Source: Ascidiaceihabitans sp039975415 (GTDB taxonomy: Bacteria > Pseudomonadota > Alphaproteobacteria > Rhodobacterales > Rhodobacteraceae). Taken from it: a stretch of DNA of 64,000 bases. This document shows positions 52,205-61,010 of this stretch, piece by piece (within the stretch, counting starts at the first letter, position 1; each line of letters opens with the position of its first letter). The stretch lies in assembly GCF_039975415.1 (NCBI RefSeq), contig NZ_JBDWHD010000007.1. One strand, 5' to 3'. The notes beneath the pieces are model-generated. The model ran no database searches, was not told the DNA's origin, and worked only from the letters and a program-made list of their open reading frames with translations. The position numbers and the translations under genes are program-made.

Positions 52205-53779
52205 ATGGTTACAGCATCGGAACTTCCGATCGATACAAGCGCAAATGCGACGCAGATGGCGGAAACTATCTTCGGGGATGGGGTTACCGTAACGGGGGCC
52301 ACCTACTACGGGGATAACGATTCTTCGGGCATCTATACCAACGGTGACAGTGTTTCACCGGGTGTCACACCGGGCGACACCGGTGTTATTATGTCTACCG
52401 GTGATGCGGACGACTTCACCAATTCAAACGGGCAAGCGAACCAAGACAACAACACCTCGACGAATACATCCGGGATCAACAACTTCGGACAGTTCAACAC
52501 AGCCGCGGGGTCGCGCACCTTTGATGCGTCTGTTCTGGATGTGGATTTCATTCCAACGGGTGACTTAATGACGATGAAATTCGTCTTTTCGTCAGAGGAA
52601 TACCCCGAATATCAAGATTCACTTTATCAGGATTTCGTGGGTGTTTGGATCAACGGATCTTTGGTGCCGATGTCCGTGGGCAACGGGGACACCGACCCGG
52701 GCAACATCAACTCTGGCCAAAACCAGAACCTGTATGTCGACAATGCCAACAGTGATTACAACACGGAAATGGACGGTTTTACCGTTACGATGACACTGAC
52801 GATTCCTGTCAATTCCGGCGTGGTCAATTCCATTCGGATTGCTATCGCGGATGTGACAGATAGCCAATATGATTCCAACCTGCTGATCGCCGGAGATTCC
52901 GTTCAAACCGAAGTTGTGGCGCTGACGGATTCAACCAATCTTTACCCCAACGGCGACATTGACCTGGATGTGTTGGCCAACGACGTGAATGGTGGCGGTG
53001 GCACACTGACGATCACCCACCTGAACGGGCAACCTGTAACAGTTGGTGTGCCAGTGACGCTGAGCACTGGCCAGACCATCATGTTGAATGCCGATGGCAC
53101 GATCAACATCGTGGGGGATGGTGACACCGAAGAGTTCAACTTTACCTACACCGTCGACAATGGCGATAACACGGACATTGGTATCGTAAACGTCAATTCC
53201 ATTCCGTGTTTTGTGGCGGGCACGATGATTGCCACGCCGACCGGGCAGCGTGAAGTGCAAGAATTGGTGCCGGGTGATCTGGTGCTGACCCAAGACGAAA
53301 AGGCGCAGCCTTTGCGTTGGATCGGGACACGCACCGTTGCGGCGCAGGATCATTTTGCGCCCATTCATATCCGTGCCAACACCTTTGGCACCCATAACGA
53401 TCTGCTGGTCTCGCCCGAGCACCGCATCTTGATTCAGGACAACGTCGCCGAATTGCTGTTCGGCGAAAGTGAGGTTCTGGTGGCGGCCAAAGAGCTGATC
53501 AATGATAAGTCTGTGACACGGCGTGTGGGTGGTGAAGTGACATATGTTCACTTGATGTTTGACCGTCATCAGGTGGTCTATTCCGAAGGCTTGGCGACAG
53601 AAAGCTTTCTGCCGGGACCACAAACCACCAGCAGTTTTGACCGCGCTGTGGTCGAGGAGATATGCACGCTTTTCCCTGAAATAGACCCTGATACAGGGCT
53701 TGGATATAGCCCTGCGGCCCGCCGTGTTCTGAAGCACTTTGAAGCACTATTGCTGCGTGACGCGCAGAAAGTGGCCTGA
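52205..53779 (+). CDS. Choice-of-anchor L and Hint domain-containing secreted protein
   Basis: A 524-residue protein. Residues about 20-230 form a choice-of-anchor L-type beta domain (PGVTPGDTGVIMSTGDADDF, MKFVFSSEEYPEYQ, DFVGVWING). A short cadherin/Ig-like stretch follows (LDVLANDVNGGGGTLTITH). From about 335 comes a Hint_2 domain opening CFVAGTMIATPTGQREVQEL, with the candidate Cys nucleophile, and LLVSPEHRILI as the His-containing block. No classical signal peptide is visible; type I export is likely for such proteins. ATG at 52205 has GAGG five bases before it. Self-cleavage is inferred, not shown. Confidence 0.88.
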   Translation: MVTASELPIDTSANATQMAETIFGDGVTVTGATYYGDNDSSGIYTNGDSVSPGVTPGDTGVIMSTGDADDFTNSNGQANQDNNTSTNTSGINNFGQFNTAAGSRTFDASVLDVDFIPTGDLMTMKFVFSSEEYPEYQDSLYQDFVGVWINGSLVPMSVGNGDTDPGNINSGQNQNLYVDNANSDYNTEMDGFTVTMTLTIPVNSGVVNSIRIAIADVTDSQYDSNLLIAGDSVQTEVVALTDSTNLYPNGDIDLDVLANDVNGGGGTLTITHLNGQPVTVGVPVTLSTGQTIMLNADGTINIVGDGDTEEFNFTYTVDNGDNTDIGIVNVNSIPCFVAGTMIATPTGQREVQELVPGDLVLTQDEKAQPLRWIGTRTVAAQDHFAPIHIRANTFGTHNDLLVSPEHRILIQDNVAELLFGESEVLVAAKELINDKSVTRRVGGEVTYVHLMFDRHQVVYSEGLATESFLPGPQTTSSFDRAVVEEICTLFPEIDPDTGLGYSPAARRVLKHFEALLLRDAQKVA

Positions 53780-53785
53780 CGCAAA

Positions 53786-54880
53786 ATGTCCTGGATCGCG
53801 ACAACAGATCACAATGAGGGACGGTTCGCGCCGTCCGGGCTTGGGTCCGATCGCGGCAAGACGCGCTTGGTGGATCTGGAGCCCGAAGTTGTAATGCCGC
53901 GCGGTACACTGGTTCTGGAAACCCGAATGTCACCCAATGGCCGGCCGCAGGTTTTGCTGGGATTTGAGCGGCGACACCCGTTCAACAGGTCTTTCAGCAT
54001 TCAAGCTATTCCTGGCGGTGGGGTGGCATTGGTTCATGCGCATGACAACGAAGTCACGCATGCGACACTGCGGTGGCGTGGATCAGGGCGTACAGACGTT
54101 GTACGTTTGACCTATGCATGGGATGTCGCAGCCAAGTGGGGCCGCCTGTCGCTTGAACGACCCGAAGAGGCAACGTCAGAATCGGTTTTTGTGCAAAACG
54201 CCAAACCGCTGAGCGCCCACGACATCCGTGATTTCATGTTGGCCAAAGGCCCTCGTGACATGTCCGCCGATGCTGTTTTTGCCGCCGTTTCCACCCAGAT
54301 CGAACCGATCGGTCCATCGCCGACCCTTTGTTTGTCTGCGCCGATTGCCACGCCGTGGGGGTATCGGGCAGCAGGGCAATTGCAGCGTGGGGATTTGGTG
54401 CAAACGGAACGATCGGGATCTGTGCCTGTGTTGAACCGCGTGCAACGTACTGTACCTGCCTTGGGCAGTTACCGGCCGATACGACTGCGCGCACCTTATT
54501 TCGGATTGCGTCAGGACATGATTGCAGCACCGGACCAACGCCTGATTATTCGTGGATCAGAGGTAGAGTATCTTTTCGGCCAAGAAGCTGTTTTGGTGCC
54601 AGCCCGTCATCTGGTGAACGGTTATGCAGCCCACTATGAAGATTTCACGCCTCTGATCACTTACACACATCTATTGTTGCCCGGGCATGAGGAAATCATG
54701 GCGGCAGGGACATCTGTCGAAAGCTTGTATATTGGACGGTTGCGGCGCAAAGCCGAAGATCTGAACGCAAGCGTTCTGGCCGGCAGCGACAGAAGCAAAT
54801 TGCCGGAACATGGCAAGCCTGTGTTTCCGGTTTTACGCGCCTTTGAAGCGATTACATTGGTCGATCAAAGGGCCGCTTAA
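53786..54880 (+). CDS. Hint domain-containing protein, second of tandem pair
   Basis: A 364-residue protein, six bases after the first Hint gene. The N-terminal half (about 1-175) is beta-rich, with GTLVLETRMSPNGRPQVLLG and PGGGVALVHAHDNEVTHATL, suggesting a concanavalin-like fold. The C-terminal Hint_2 region starts CLSAPIATPWGYRAAGQLQRGD near residue 181 and includes MIAAPDQRLII. It lacks a signal peptide. The two genes share only the Hint half and the spacing shows co-transcription. The processing chemistry and target are unknown. Confidence 0.85.
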   Translation: MSWIATTDHNEGRFAPSGLGSDRGKTRLVDLEPEVVMPRGTLVLETRMSPNGRPQVLLGFERRHPFNRSFSIQAIPGGGVALVHAHDNEVTHATLRWRGSGRTDVVRLTYAWDVAAKWGRLSLERPEEATSESVFVQNAKPLSAHDIRDFMLAKGPRDMSADAVFAAVSTQIEPIGPSPTLCLSAPIATPWGYRAAGQLQRGDLVQTERSGSVPVLNRVQRTVPALGSYRPIRLRAPYFGLRQDMIAAPDQRLIIRGSEVEYLFGQEAVLVPARHLVNGYAAHYEDFTPLITYTHLLLPGHEEIMAAGTSVESLYIGRLRRKAEDLNASVLAGSDRSKLPEHGKPVFPVLRAFEAITLVDQRAA

Positions 54881-54888
54881 GGTTTGGG

Positions 54889-55230
54889 TCAGTCGAAGAA
54901 TGGCGTCATCTGGGCGATAATCACAGAGTTTTCATCCAAAGCCCGTTGCATCAGTTCGCGTTCATCATCACCGATGTCATGCCCCTCGGCTTCGCGTTCT
55001 GCCAAGGTGCCATAGCCCGTCACGTCCAAAGGGGCTGTATCCGCCTGCTTAAGAATGGCCACGGTTTCGCGGACGGCTTCTGCTTCGTCGATGCCGCTGG
55101 AAAAGCACATAAGTGCTGCACCGGTGGCCTTTTCGGGAAGACCGTCACCGTCTTTCCGGCCGATTTGCACCAGCAGGGTAAAGACCTGCTGGCGCGACGG
55201 TTTCTTTGGTTTTTTGGGGGCGTCAGTCAC
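54889..55230 (-). CDS. Small acidic protein coupled to dapD, function unknown
   Basis: A 113-residue soluble protein with a Lys-rich start (APKKPKKPSRQQVFTLL) and an acidic body (MCFSSGIDEAEAVRETVAILKQ, GDDERELMQRALDE). GTG at 55230 lies inside the dapD end, overlapping it by eight bases; the longer frame to 55272 would start deeper in dapD. I do not recognise a named domain. Linkage with dapD suggests co-expression but not a shared reaction. Confidence 0.75.
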   Translation of the reverse strand: MTDAPKKPKKPSRQQVFTLLVQIGRKDGDGLPEKATGAALMCFSSGIDEAEAVRETVAILKQADTAPLDVTGYGTLAEREAEGHDIGDDERELMQRALDENSVIIAQMTPFFD

Positions 55231-56050
55231 GCAAAAGCTCGTTGATGGAGGTCTTTGACCGTGTTTGGGCATCGACTTTCTTTACGATAACCGCGCAGTA
55301 CAGGCTGACGCCGTTTTTGGACGGCATGGAGCCCGCCACGACAACAGACCCTGCAGGCACTTCCCCATAGGTGAATTCGCCGGTTTCGCGGTCCACGATT
55401 TTGGTGGATTGCCCGATGTAGACACCCATGCCCAAAACGGAACCTTCACGTACGATGCAGCCTTCGACCACTTCGGAACGTGCGCCGATAAAGCAGTTGT
55501 CTTCGATGATTGTGGGGCCAGCCTGCATGGGTTCCAGAACGCCACCAATACCGACGCCACCTGACAAGTGCACGTTTTTGCCGATTTGGGCGCATGACCC
55601 GACTGTGGCCCATGTGTCGACCATTGTACCTTCATCGACGTAAGCGCCCAAGTTCACAAAGGACGGCATCAGCACGACACCAGGTGCGATATATGCAGAT
55701 TTGCGCACGATGCAGTTTGGTACGGCGCGAAATCCTGCGTCTTTCCAGTCGGCTTCGCCCCAGCCCATGAACTTGCTATCGACCTTGTCCCACCAGCCGC
55801 CGCCTTGCGGACCACCAGATTGCATTTCCATGTCTTTGATGCGGAATCCCAGAAGCACGGCCTTTTTGGCCCATTGGTTCACATGCCAATCCCCGGACGC
55901 CTGTTTTTCAGCAACGCGCAAGGAACCGCTGTCCAGCGCATGCAATGTGGCTTCGATCGCGTCGCGTTGTTCGCCTTTGGTCGCTGGGGTGATTGTGTCA
56001 CGGGCCTCCCAGGCGGCTTCGATGGCAGTTTCGAGTTGTGCGTTAGACAT
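55223..56050 (-). CDS. dapD: Tetrahydrodipicolinate N-succinyltransferase
   Basis: Succinylates tetrahydrodipicolinate, upstream of DapC and DapE. The 275 residues show the helical N-domain (AQLETAIEAAWEARDTI) and a left-handed beta-helix of hexapeptide repeats (about 105-225; NCIVRKSAYIAPGVVLMPSF, VNLGAYVDEGTMVDTWATVG). ATG at 56050 has GGGAG nine bases before it. The frame to 56119 has no ribosome site. Confidence 0.97.
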   Translation of the reverse strand: MSNAQLETAIEAAWEARDTITPATKGEQRDAIEATLHALDSGSLRVAEKQASGDWHVNQWAKKAVLLGFRIKDMEMQSGGPQGGGWWDKVDSKFMGWGEADWKDAGFRAVPNCIVRKSAYIAPGVVLMPSFVNLGAYVDEGTMVDTWATVGSCAQIGKNVHLSGGVGIGGVLEPMQAGPTIIEDNCFIGARSEVVEGCIVREGSVLGMGVYIGQSTKIVDRETGEFTYGEVPAGSVVVAGSMPSKNGVSLYCAVIVKKVDAQTRSKTSINELLRD

Positions 56051-56195
56051 GGATTCTCTCCCAAAATGCGTTGCGGCGCTTAGACAGCAAACGGGGGCTT
56101 CGTGCAATAATATCTGCAATCAAATCTGTAATCTCGTCTGGGCAAGGTGTGCTTGGCGCGTTACCTTTTGATCAACAGCCAAAGGATTGCTTGAG

Positions 56196-57038
56196 ATGAA
56201 AGACCACCGTGAAAGCCCGTTTCGGGACGCACATACCGACCGTGAGGCCGCCAAAGGCGCGCCTGATACACCCCAAACCCGTTCGCCTGCCTACGCGTTG
56301 GCGTTTGCGGATGAGGAATTCATGTGTCGCGATGAATTGCGCCCTGTGCGGTTGCAGCTGGAATTGCTGAAGCCCGAGATGATGTTGGACGAACAAGGGA
56401 TCGAGTCCACGATCGTCATGTTTGGCGGCGCACGCATTCCTGAACCCGCGAAAAAGGACACAGCCCGCACCAAGACGCTGGCCGATCTGTCCAGCTTTTA
56501 CGACGAAGCGCGCGAGTTTTCACGGCTGATGACGCTGAAATCTATGGAAAGCGGCGGTAAGGAAAACGTCATCGTCACAGGCGGTGGTCCGGGTGTGATG
56601 GAAGCGGGCAACCGCGGTGCCGTCGATGCGGGGGGCGCGTCCATCGGATTGAACATCGTGCTGCCGTTTGAACAAGCCCCCAATGAGTATGTCACGCCGG
56701 ATTTGTGTTTCAACTTCCACTATTTTGCGATCCGCAAAATGCATTTCTTGATGCGGGCGCGGGCGATCACGGTGTTTCCGGGGGGCTTTGGCACCTTGGA
56801 CGAACTGTTTGAGGCGCTGACGCTGATCCAGACGGGCCGCATGCAGCGTGTGCCGTTCTTGCTGTTTGGCAAGGCGTTCTGGGACGGGATCATCAATTGG
56901 GATGTGTTGGCGGATGCGGGCACGATCTCGGCGGAAGACCTCGACCTATTCCGCTTTGTGGACACCGCTGCCGAGGCGATGGAGCTGATTGAAAACTGGG
57001 AGCCCGGTGCGCGCCGCGATGAAATCCCCGGGCGTTAA
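56196..57038 (+). CDS. LOG family (TIGR00730) Rossmann-fold protein
   Basis: A 280-residue member of the LOG family, which hydrolyses nucleoside 5'-monophosphates such as cytokinin ribotides or AMP. Motifs: VMFGGARIPEPAKKD, VTGGGPGVMEAGNRGA and ITVFPGGFGTLDELFEALT, the last holding the catalytic PGGxGTxxE (here with Phe). An N-terminal extension of about 70 residues is longer than in plant LOG. ATG at 56196 is preferred over TTG at 56187. The last four bases (TTAA) overlap the stop of the convergent gene. Confidence 0.92.
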   Translation: MKDHRESPFRDAHTDREAAKGAPDTPQTRSPAYALAFADEEFMCRDELRPVRLQLELLKPEMMLDEQGIESTIVMFGGARIPEPAKKDTARTKTLADLSSFYDEAREFSRLMTLKSMESGGKENVIVTGGGPGVMEAGNRGAVDAGGASIGLNIVLPFEQAPNEYVTPDLCFNFHYFAIRKMHFLMRARAITVFPGGFGTLDELFEALTLIQTGRMQRVPFLLFGKAFWDGIINWDVLADAGTISAEDLDLFRFVDTAAEAMELIENWEPGARRDEIPGR

Positions 57039-57733
57039 CCGTCGCGGGGTTTGATGCGGATGCCTTTTTTGGCGTTACGTTCGGCTTCTCGTTTCTTGAG
57101 CCGTTCATTGGCGGCGTCGACGTGTTCTGCTTCGCTTTCGAACCAGCCTTTGTGCTGTTCGGTGTTGTGGAGACCGTCGGCCCAGTCGTTGAAATAGTCC
57201 CCCATCTGCACGCCTTTTCCACACATGCTGGTTTTTTTTACTGAAAAGAGGTTCGCCACAGGCACGCCGATGACAACGCTGCCCAAGGCTGCGTTCTTTG
57301 TGGGCGTCATCGTAAAGAAGCGAAAAATAACGCTTAGGTTGATGTCGAAGGAGAAGCGTTCGCCAAGGCGCTTGACGGCAGGTCTCGCATCCAAATCAAC
57401 GCGCACGGGTTGGACGGCCTTGCGAATGGCCGCAAGCATATCTTTGCGTTTCAGGCCCGTGTGGGTTTGCATGGCTTTGCGCAACGCCACGGATTTAGGT
57501 TTGTCGATCTTTGTGGTGCTGCGCGGGGCCAGCACTGGAAAAGAGATCAAACAATCCAGTTCGATCGTCAGCTGCCCGTCGGCATCGCTGCCCCTTAGCA
57601 TACGACAGTTCCACCAAAAAACCTTGGATTGCGAAAATTGATTTCGGTCCAGATAGTCGGCGACATTGTCCAACGCGGGCTGCGCGATCAACGGCTGCAC
57701 ATCGAATTCGGCTTTGCCAATCTTAAGTGTCAT
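57035..57733 (-). CDS. Conserved-looking hypothetical protein, 232 residues
   Basis: Not recognised. A soluble protein with a mixed alpha/beta centre (VFWWNCRMLRGSDADGQLTIELDCLISFPVLA), a basic region (RKAMQTHTGLKRKDMLAAIRKAV) and a charged helical tail (DAANERLKKREAERNAKKGIR). GGAGG lies five bases before ATG 57733, a strong ribosome site, and codon use is like the neighbours, so it is surely a gene. It may share a transcript with the 70-residue gene upstream. No signal peptide or membrane helix. Confidence 0.8.
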   Translation of the reverse strand: MTLKIGKAEFDVQPLIAQPALDNVADYLDRNQFSQSKVFWWNCRMLRGSDADGQLTIELDCLISFPVLAPRSTTKIDKPKSVALRKAMQTHTGLKRKDMLAAIRKAVQPVRVDLDARPAVKRLGERFSFDINLSVIFRFFTMTPTKNAALGSVVIGVPVANLFSVKKTSMCGKGVQMGDYFNDWADGLHNTEQHKGWFESEAEHVDAANERLKKREAERNAKKGIRIKPRDG

Positions 57734-57801
57734 AAAATCCTCCACATCTAAATGTGGAAAGCTTACTGCACCTTAAAATCCAAGCAAGGGCGTGGCAGCA
57801 A

Positions 57802-58014
57802 TCAAGCAGCCAGCTCTGGCGGCAAGGCGCACACAGGAACGTGGTGGGGGAGCGTTTCGATGATTTCACCTTCGGCGGTTTCACGGATGCTGTAGCCGTA
57901 GCCTGCGATGCGGTGTTTCCATTCACGCTTGGACAATGCCAAAGCCCGTTCTTTCGCGATCAGATCGACCACTTGCGCCGCCACAAAGGCGTCTTGATTT
58001 ACAATAAGTGTCAT
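57802..58014 (-). CDS. Small hypothetical protein, 70 residues
   Basis: A short protein opening MTLIVNQDAFVAAQVVDLIAKE, with WKHRIAGYGYSIRETAEGEIIETLP. The regular pattern and a GGAAT-like site about nine bases before ATG support coding. It shares strand with the 232-residue gene 69 bases downstream. No known domain is recognised. Confidence 0.6.
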   Translation of the reverse strand: MTLIVNQDAFVAAQVVDLIAKERALALSKREWKHRIAGYGYSIRETAEGEIIETLPHHVPVCALPPELAA

Positions 58015-58272
58015 TTTCTAAATTCCATTTCCTTGGTTTCCCTGCAGACTGTTTTCGCGTCTAAGAATGGCTTCAAAAGCGCCAAATCGGGGCGATTACA
58101 GGGCATTTTGTAAACAATGAGGCAGGTATAGGCGGGATTATACTTATACCGACTGGTAGTTAACGTTATGAAATTGTTTACTTTTGCGAATTCGATTGTT
58201 TCCTGAAACGCAGTGAATGAAACCTAACTTGGCCACATTCTTAAGTCAGGTTACGGTGTAAGAGATTTTGAA

Positions 58273-59739
58273 ATGGGAATGGTGAAAATGGCTGCGACAA
58301 TCGACCAAGATGGTTCAGGCGGACATGTATGTGACGAGAACTGTGGTGCCGACTGCGACCACGGCCACGACCATTCGCATACACATGAAAACATCGATGA
58401 AATCGGTGGTGATGGCACTTCGGATGCGGCACCTGTCTTTGTCGATGATTACACTGCGATCCTGTACTACACGCAAAACGACAACTTGCGCTGGAACGGT
58501 GGCGTCGCCGTTGGCACGCAAACCGTGGTGACATACAGCTTTACGGACACAGCTGATCTTCCTGCACTGGCCGATTACGACCCATATGAAGCGGACGCCT
58601 ATTGGTCTTACACCGAAGCCCAGCGCACGTTGATGCGTCAGGTCATGGACAAATACGAAGCGGTGTCCGGCTTGAAGTTCGTCGAGGTCCAAGGCGAAGG
58701 CATGATCAACATCATGGGCGCGGACGTGTCTGGTGTTGGGGGGTGGGCCAACGTGGCGCAAGCCTACAACAACGAAGCAGGCACGGGCTACTTTGTGAAT
58801 GCGTACCAAAATCAGGCCGAAGGCGCCTACGGATACCAGGTTAACCTGCACGAACTTGGGCACGCTTTGGGTTTGCAACATCCGTTTGAGGGCAACGTTC
58901 AATTGAACTCTGGGTCCGACAACCAAGACAACACCGTCATGACCTACAACATCGACAACCCCTACACGACCGAACTGGGCACCTTTGATGTTCAGGCGAT
59001 GCAAGAAATTTATGGCGCGGCCGGGTCGTTTGACAATTGGAGAGTGACAGTCAGTGCCAGCGATGTGGTTACGATCAAAACCACCTTCGCGGATCAGGCG
59101 GATGTGGTTGTGGCGACCAACGTAGACACAGTTATCAAAACCTATAGCGGTGACGATACGCTGGTGGGCCGGCAAGGCAATGACACGCTAAATGGTGGCA
59201 AAGGCGACGACACAATCACCGGAGCAGAAGGTCGCGATTTCATCTTGGGCAATCAAGGTAATGACCTGATCTACGGCGACATCAACGATGTGGATTACAC
59301 TGGTCTCGTAAACGATATCGACCGTATCTACGGAAACACCGGCAACGACACCATTTACGGCGGACGGTCCGTTGATGTGTTGAACGGTGGCATCGGAGAC
59401 GATGTTCTGTATGGCGGTAATGGCAATGACCGTTTGCGTGGCAGCGATGGCAACGACACCATCTACAGCGGCGACGGCGATGATCGTATCACCGGAGGCG
59501 CTGGAAATGACGTATTTGTCTTCCAGGTTACGGATCAAAACGAACTTAACAAGATCACCGACTTCACGTCTGGCGAAGATCTTGTGGACATGTCGTTCTG
59601 GGGGTTCACAAGCCTGAACCAATTCACCCTGACGCAAGTGGGGGATCACGTATTGATGGAATACAGCACGTGGATCGATATCGGGTTTTTGAACACGCAA
59701 ATTGCGGATCTGTCGAACTCTGACTTTATCTTTGCCTGA
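58273..59739 (+). CDS. Serralysin-like M10 metalloprotease with RTX repeats
   Basis: A 488-residue secreted zinc protease. The catalytic motif HELGHALGLQHPF lies near residue 195 and the Met-turn VMTYN about 30 residues later, as in M10 serralysins. Residues about 295-445 hold many GGxGxD-type calcium-binding nonapeptides (GNDTLNGGKGDDTI, GNGNDRLRGSDGND), and the end (LSNSDFIFA) fits a type I secretion signal. There is no N-terminal signal peptide. A Cys/His-rich stretch at about 19-40 (CDENCGADCDHGHDHSHTH) is unusual and may bind metal. Three in-frame ATGs (58273, 58279, 58288) are possible starts. No type I exporter genes are next to it. Confidence 0.92.
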   Translation: MGMVKMAATIDQDGSGGHVCDENCGADCDHGHDHSHTHENIDEIGGDGTSDAAPVFVDDYTAILYYTQNDNLRWNGGVAVGTQTVVTYSFTDTADLPALADYDPYEADAYWSYTEAQRTLMRQVMDKYEAVSGLKFVEVQGEGMINIMGADVSGVGGWANVAQAYNNEAGTGYFVNAYQNQAEGAYGYQVNLHELGHALGLQHPFEGNVQLNSGSDNQDNTVMTYNIDNPYTTELGTFDVQAMQEIYGAAGSFDNWRVTVSASDVVTIKTTFADQADVVVATNVDTVIKTYSGDDTLVGRQGNDTLNGGKGDDTITGAEGRDFILGNQGNDLIYGDINDVDYTGLVNDIDRIYGNTGNDTIYGGRSVDVLNGGIGDDVLYGGNGNDRLRGSDGNDTIYSGDGDDRITGGAGNDVFVFQVTDQNELNKITDFTSGEDLVDMSFWGFTSLNQFTLTQVGDHVLMEYSTWIDIGFLNTQIADLSNSDFIFA

Positions 59740-59763
59740 ATGATCAAAAGCCGGAGCAGGGGA

Positions 59764-60939
59764 TTACATGCCCGCTTCGGCTTCGATCTGTTTGCGCGAT
59801 TTGCGGGCACGTTCTGTGGCCGATTTCAACTGACCACAGGCCGCGAGAATGTCTTCACCGCGCGGTTTGCGGATCGGGCTCGCGTATCCGGCATCGTGAA
59901 TAATATCTGCAAAGGCATGGATGCGGTTACCCGATGACCGCTTGTAGGGTGCGCCAGGCCATTCGTTGAACGGGATCAGGTTGATCTTGGCGGGGATGCC
60001 TTCGATCAGTTTCACCAAACGGTGCGCGTCTTCTTTGCTGTCGTTCACGCCGTCCAGCATCACATATTCAAACGTGATGCGTTCCGAATTGCTGACGCGC
60101 GGGTAAGCACGCAGCGCTTCCAGCAGGGCCTCGATGTTCCAGCGTTTGTTGATCGGCACCAATGTGTCGCGGACCTCGTCCGTGGTTGCGTGAAACGAAA
60201 CCGCCAACAAACAGCCGATTTCCTCGGCCGTGCGCGCAATTTCCGGGACAACGCCCGATGTGGACAACGTGATGCGGCGGCGCGACAGCTGAATGCCTTC
60301 GGGGTCCATTGCAATTTTCATCGCATCGCGGACGTTTTCAAAGTTGTAAAGTGGCTCACCCATGCCCATCAAAACGATGTTGGACAACAGGCGGGTGCGA
60401 TCATCGGGGCGTGTGCCTTGTGTGGGCCATTCGTCCAGATCGTCACGCGCCAACATAACCTGACCGATGATTTCACCAGCCGTCAGATTGCGCACCAGTT
60501 TTTGCGTGCCTGTGTGGCAGAAAGAACATGTCAACGTGCATCCGACCTGTGAAGACACACACAAAGTGCCGCGGCCCTCTTCGGGGATGTACACGACCTC
60601 AACCTCATGGCCACCTGCGATACGCACCAGATACTTGCGTGTGCCGTCTTCTGACACTTGCTTGCTGACAACTTCGGGCACCTCGATCACAAAATGCTCT
60701 GCCAGTTCGGCGCGAAAGGTTTTGGACAGGTTCGTCATCGCCTCAAAGTCGCGTACGCCCCATTGATAGATCCACTGCCAAATCTGGCCAACACGCATCT
60801 TGGCTTGCTTTTCGGGCGCACCCATCGCGATCAAAGCCTCACGCATTGCGGGGCGCGTCATGCCGACCAAATTGACCGGACCCTCCGGCAATTTGCGCGG
60901 AATGGTCATAACGTCTTGCGTGATAGGCGCATTGGCCAT
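59764..60939 (-). CDS. rlmN: 23S rRNA (adenine-C2)-methyltransferase RlmN
   Basis: A radical-SAM enzyme that methylates A2503 of 23S rRNA and A37 of some tRNAs. The 391 residues contain the cluster motif CTLTCSFC near residue 133 and the second catalytic Cys in ILAACGQLK near the C-terminus; MGMGEPLYNFENV is the SAM GGE-like region. AAGGA stands near the ATG. It is the last of a leftward series IalB-HemJ-like-rlmN, 70 bases after the HemJ-like gene. Confidence 0.97.
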   Translation of the reverse strand: MANAPITQDVMTIPRKLPEGPVNLVGMTRPAMREALIAMGAPEKQAKMRVGQIWQWIYQWGVRDFEAMTNLSKTFRAELAEHFVIEVPEVVSKQVSEDGTRKYLVRIAGGHEVEVVYIPEEGRGTLCVSSQVGCTLTCSFCHTGTQKLVRNLTAGEIIGQVMLARDDLDEWPTQGTRPDDRTRLLSNIVLMGMGEPLYNFENVRDAMKIAMDPEGIQLSRRRITLSTSGVVPEIARTAEEIGCLLAVSFHATTDEVRDTLVPINKRWNIEALLEALRAYPRVSNSERITFEYVMLDGVNDSKEDAHRLVKLIEGIPAKINLIPFNEWPGAPYKRSSGNRIHAFADIIHDAGYASPIRKPRGEDILAACGQLKSATERARKSRKQIEAEAGM

Positions 60940-61010
60940 GGGAAGAATCCTTAAATGCGGGTTTCAGGCCCTATATCGGATCATGGGCGCAAATTAAAAG
61001 GGCCAAGCCC

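Noticed and set aside
58315..59175. Long 286-codon frame opposite the RTX protease
   Set aside because: Antisense shadow of the repetitive protease gene; the plus strand encodes clear HExxH and RTX motifs.
59155..59520. Tandem DNA repeats in the protease gene as a possible CRISPR or satellite
   Set aside because: They are imperfect and in frame, encoding RTX calcium-binding nonapeptides.
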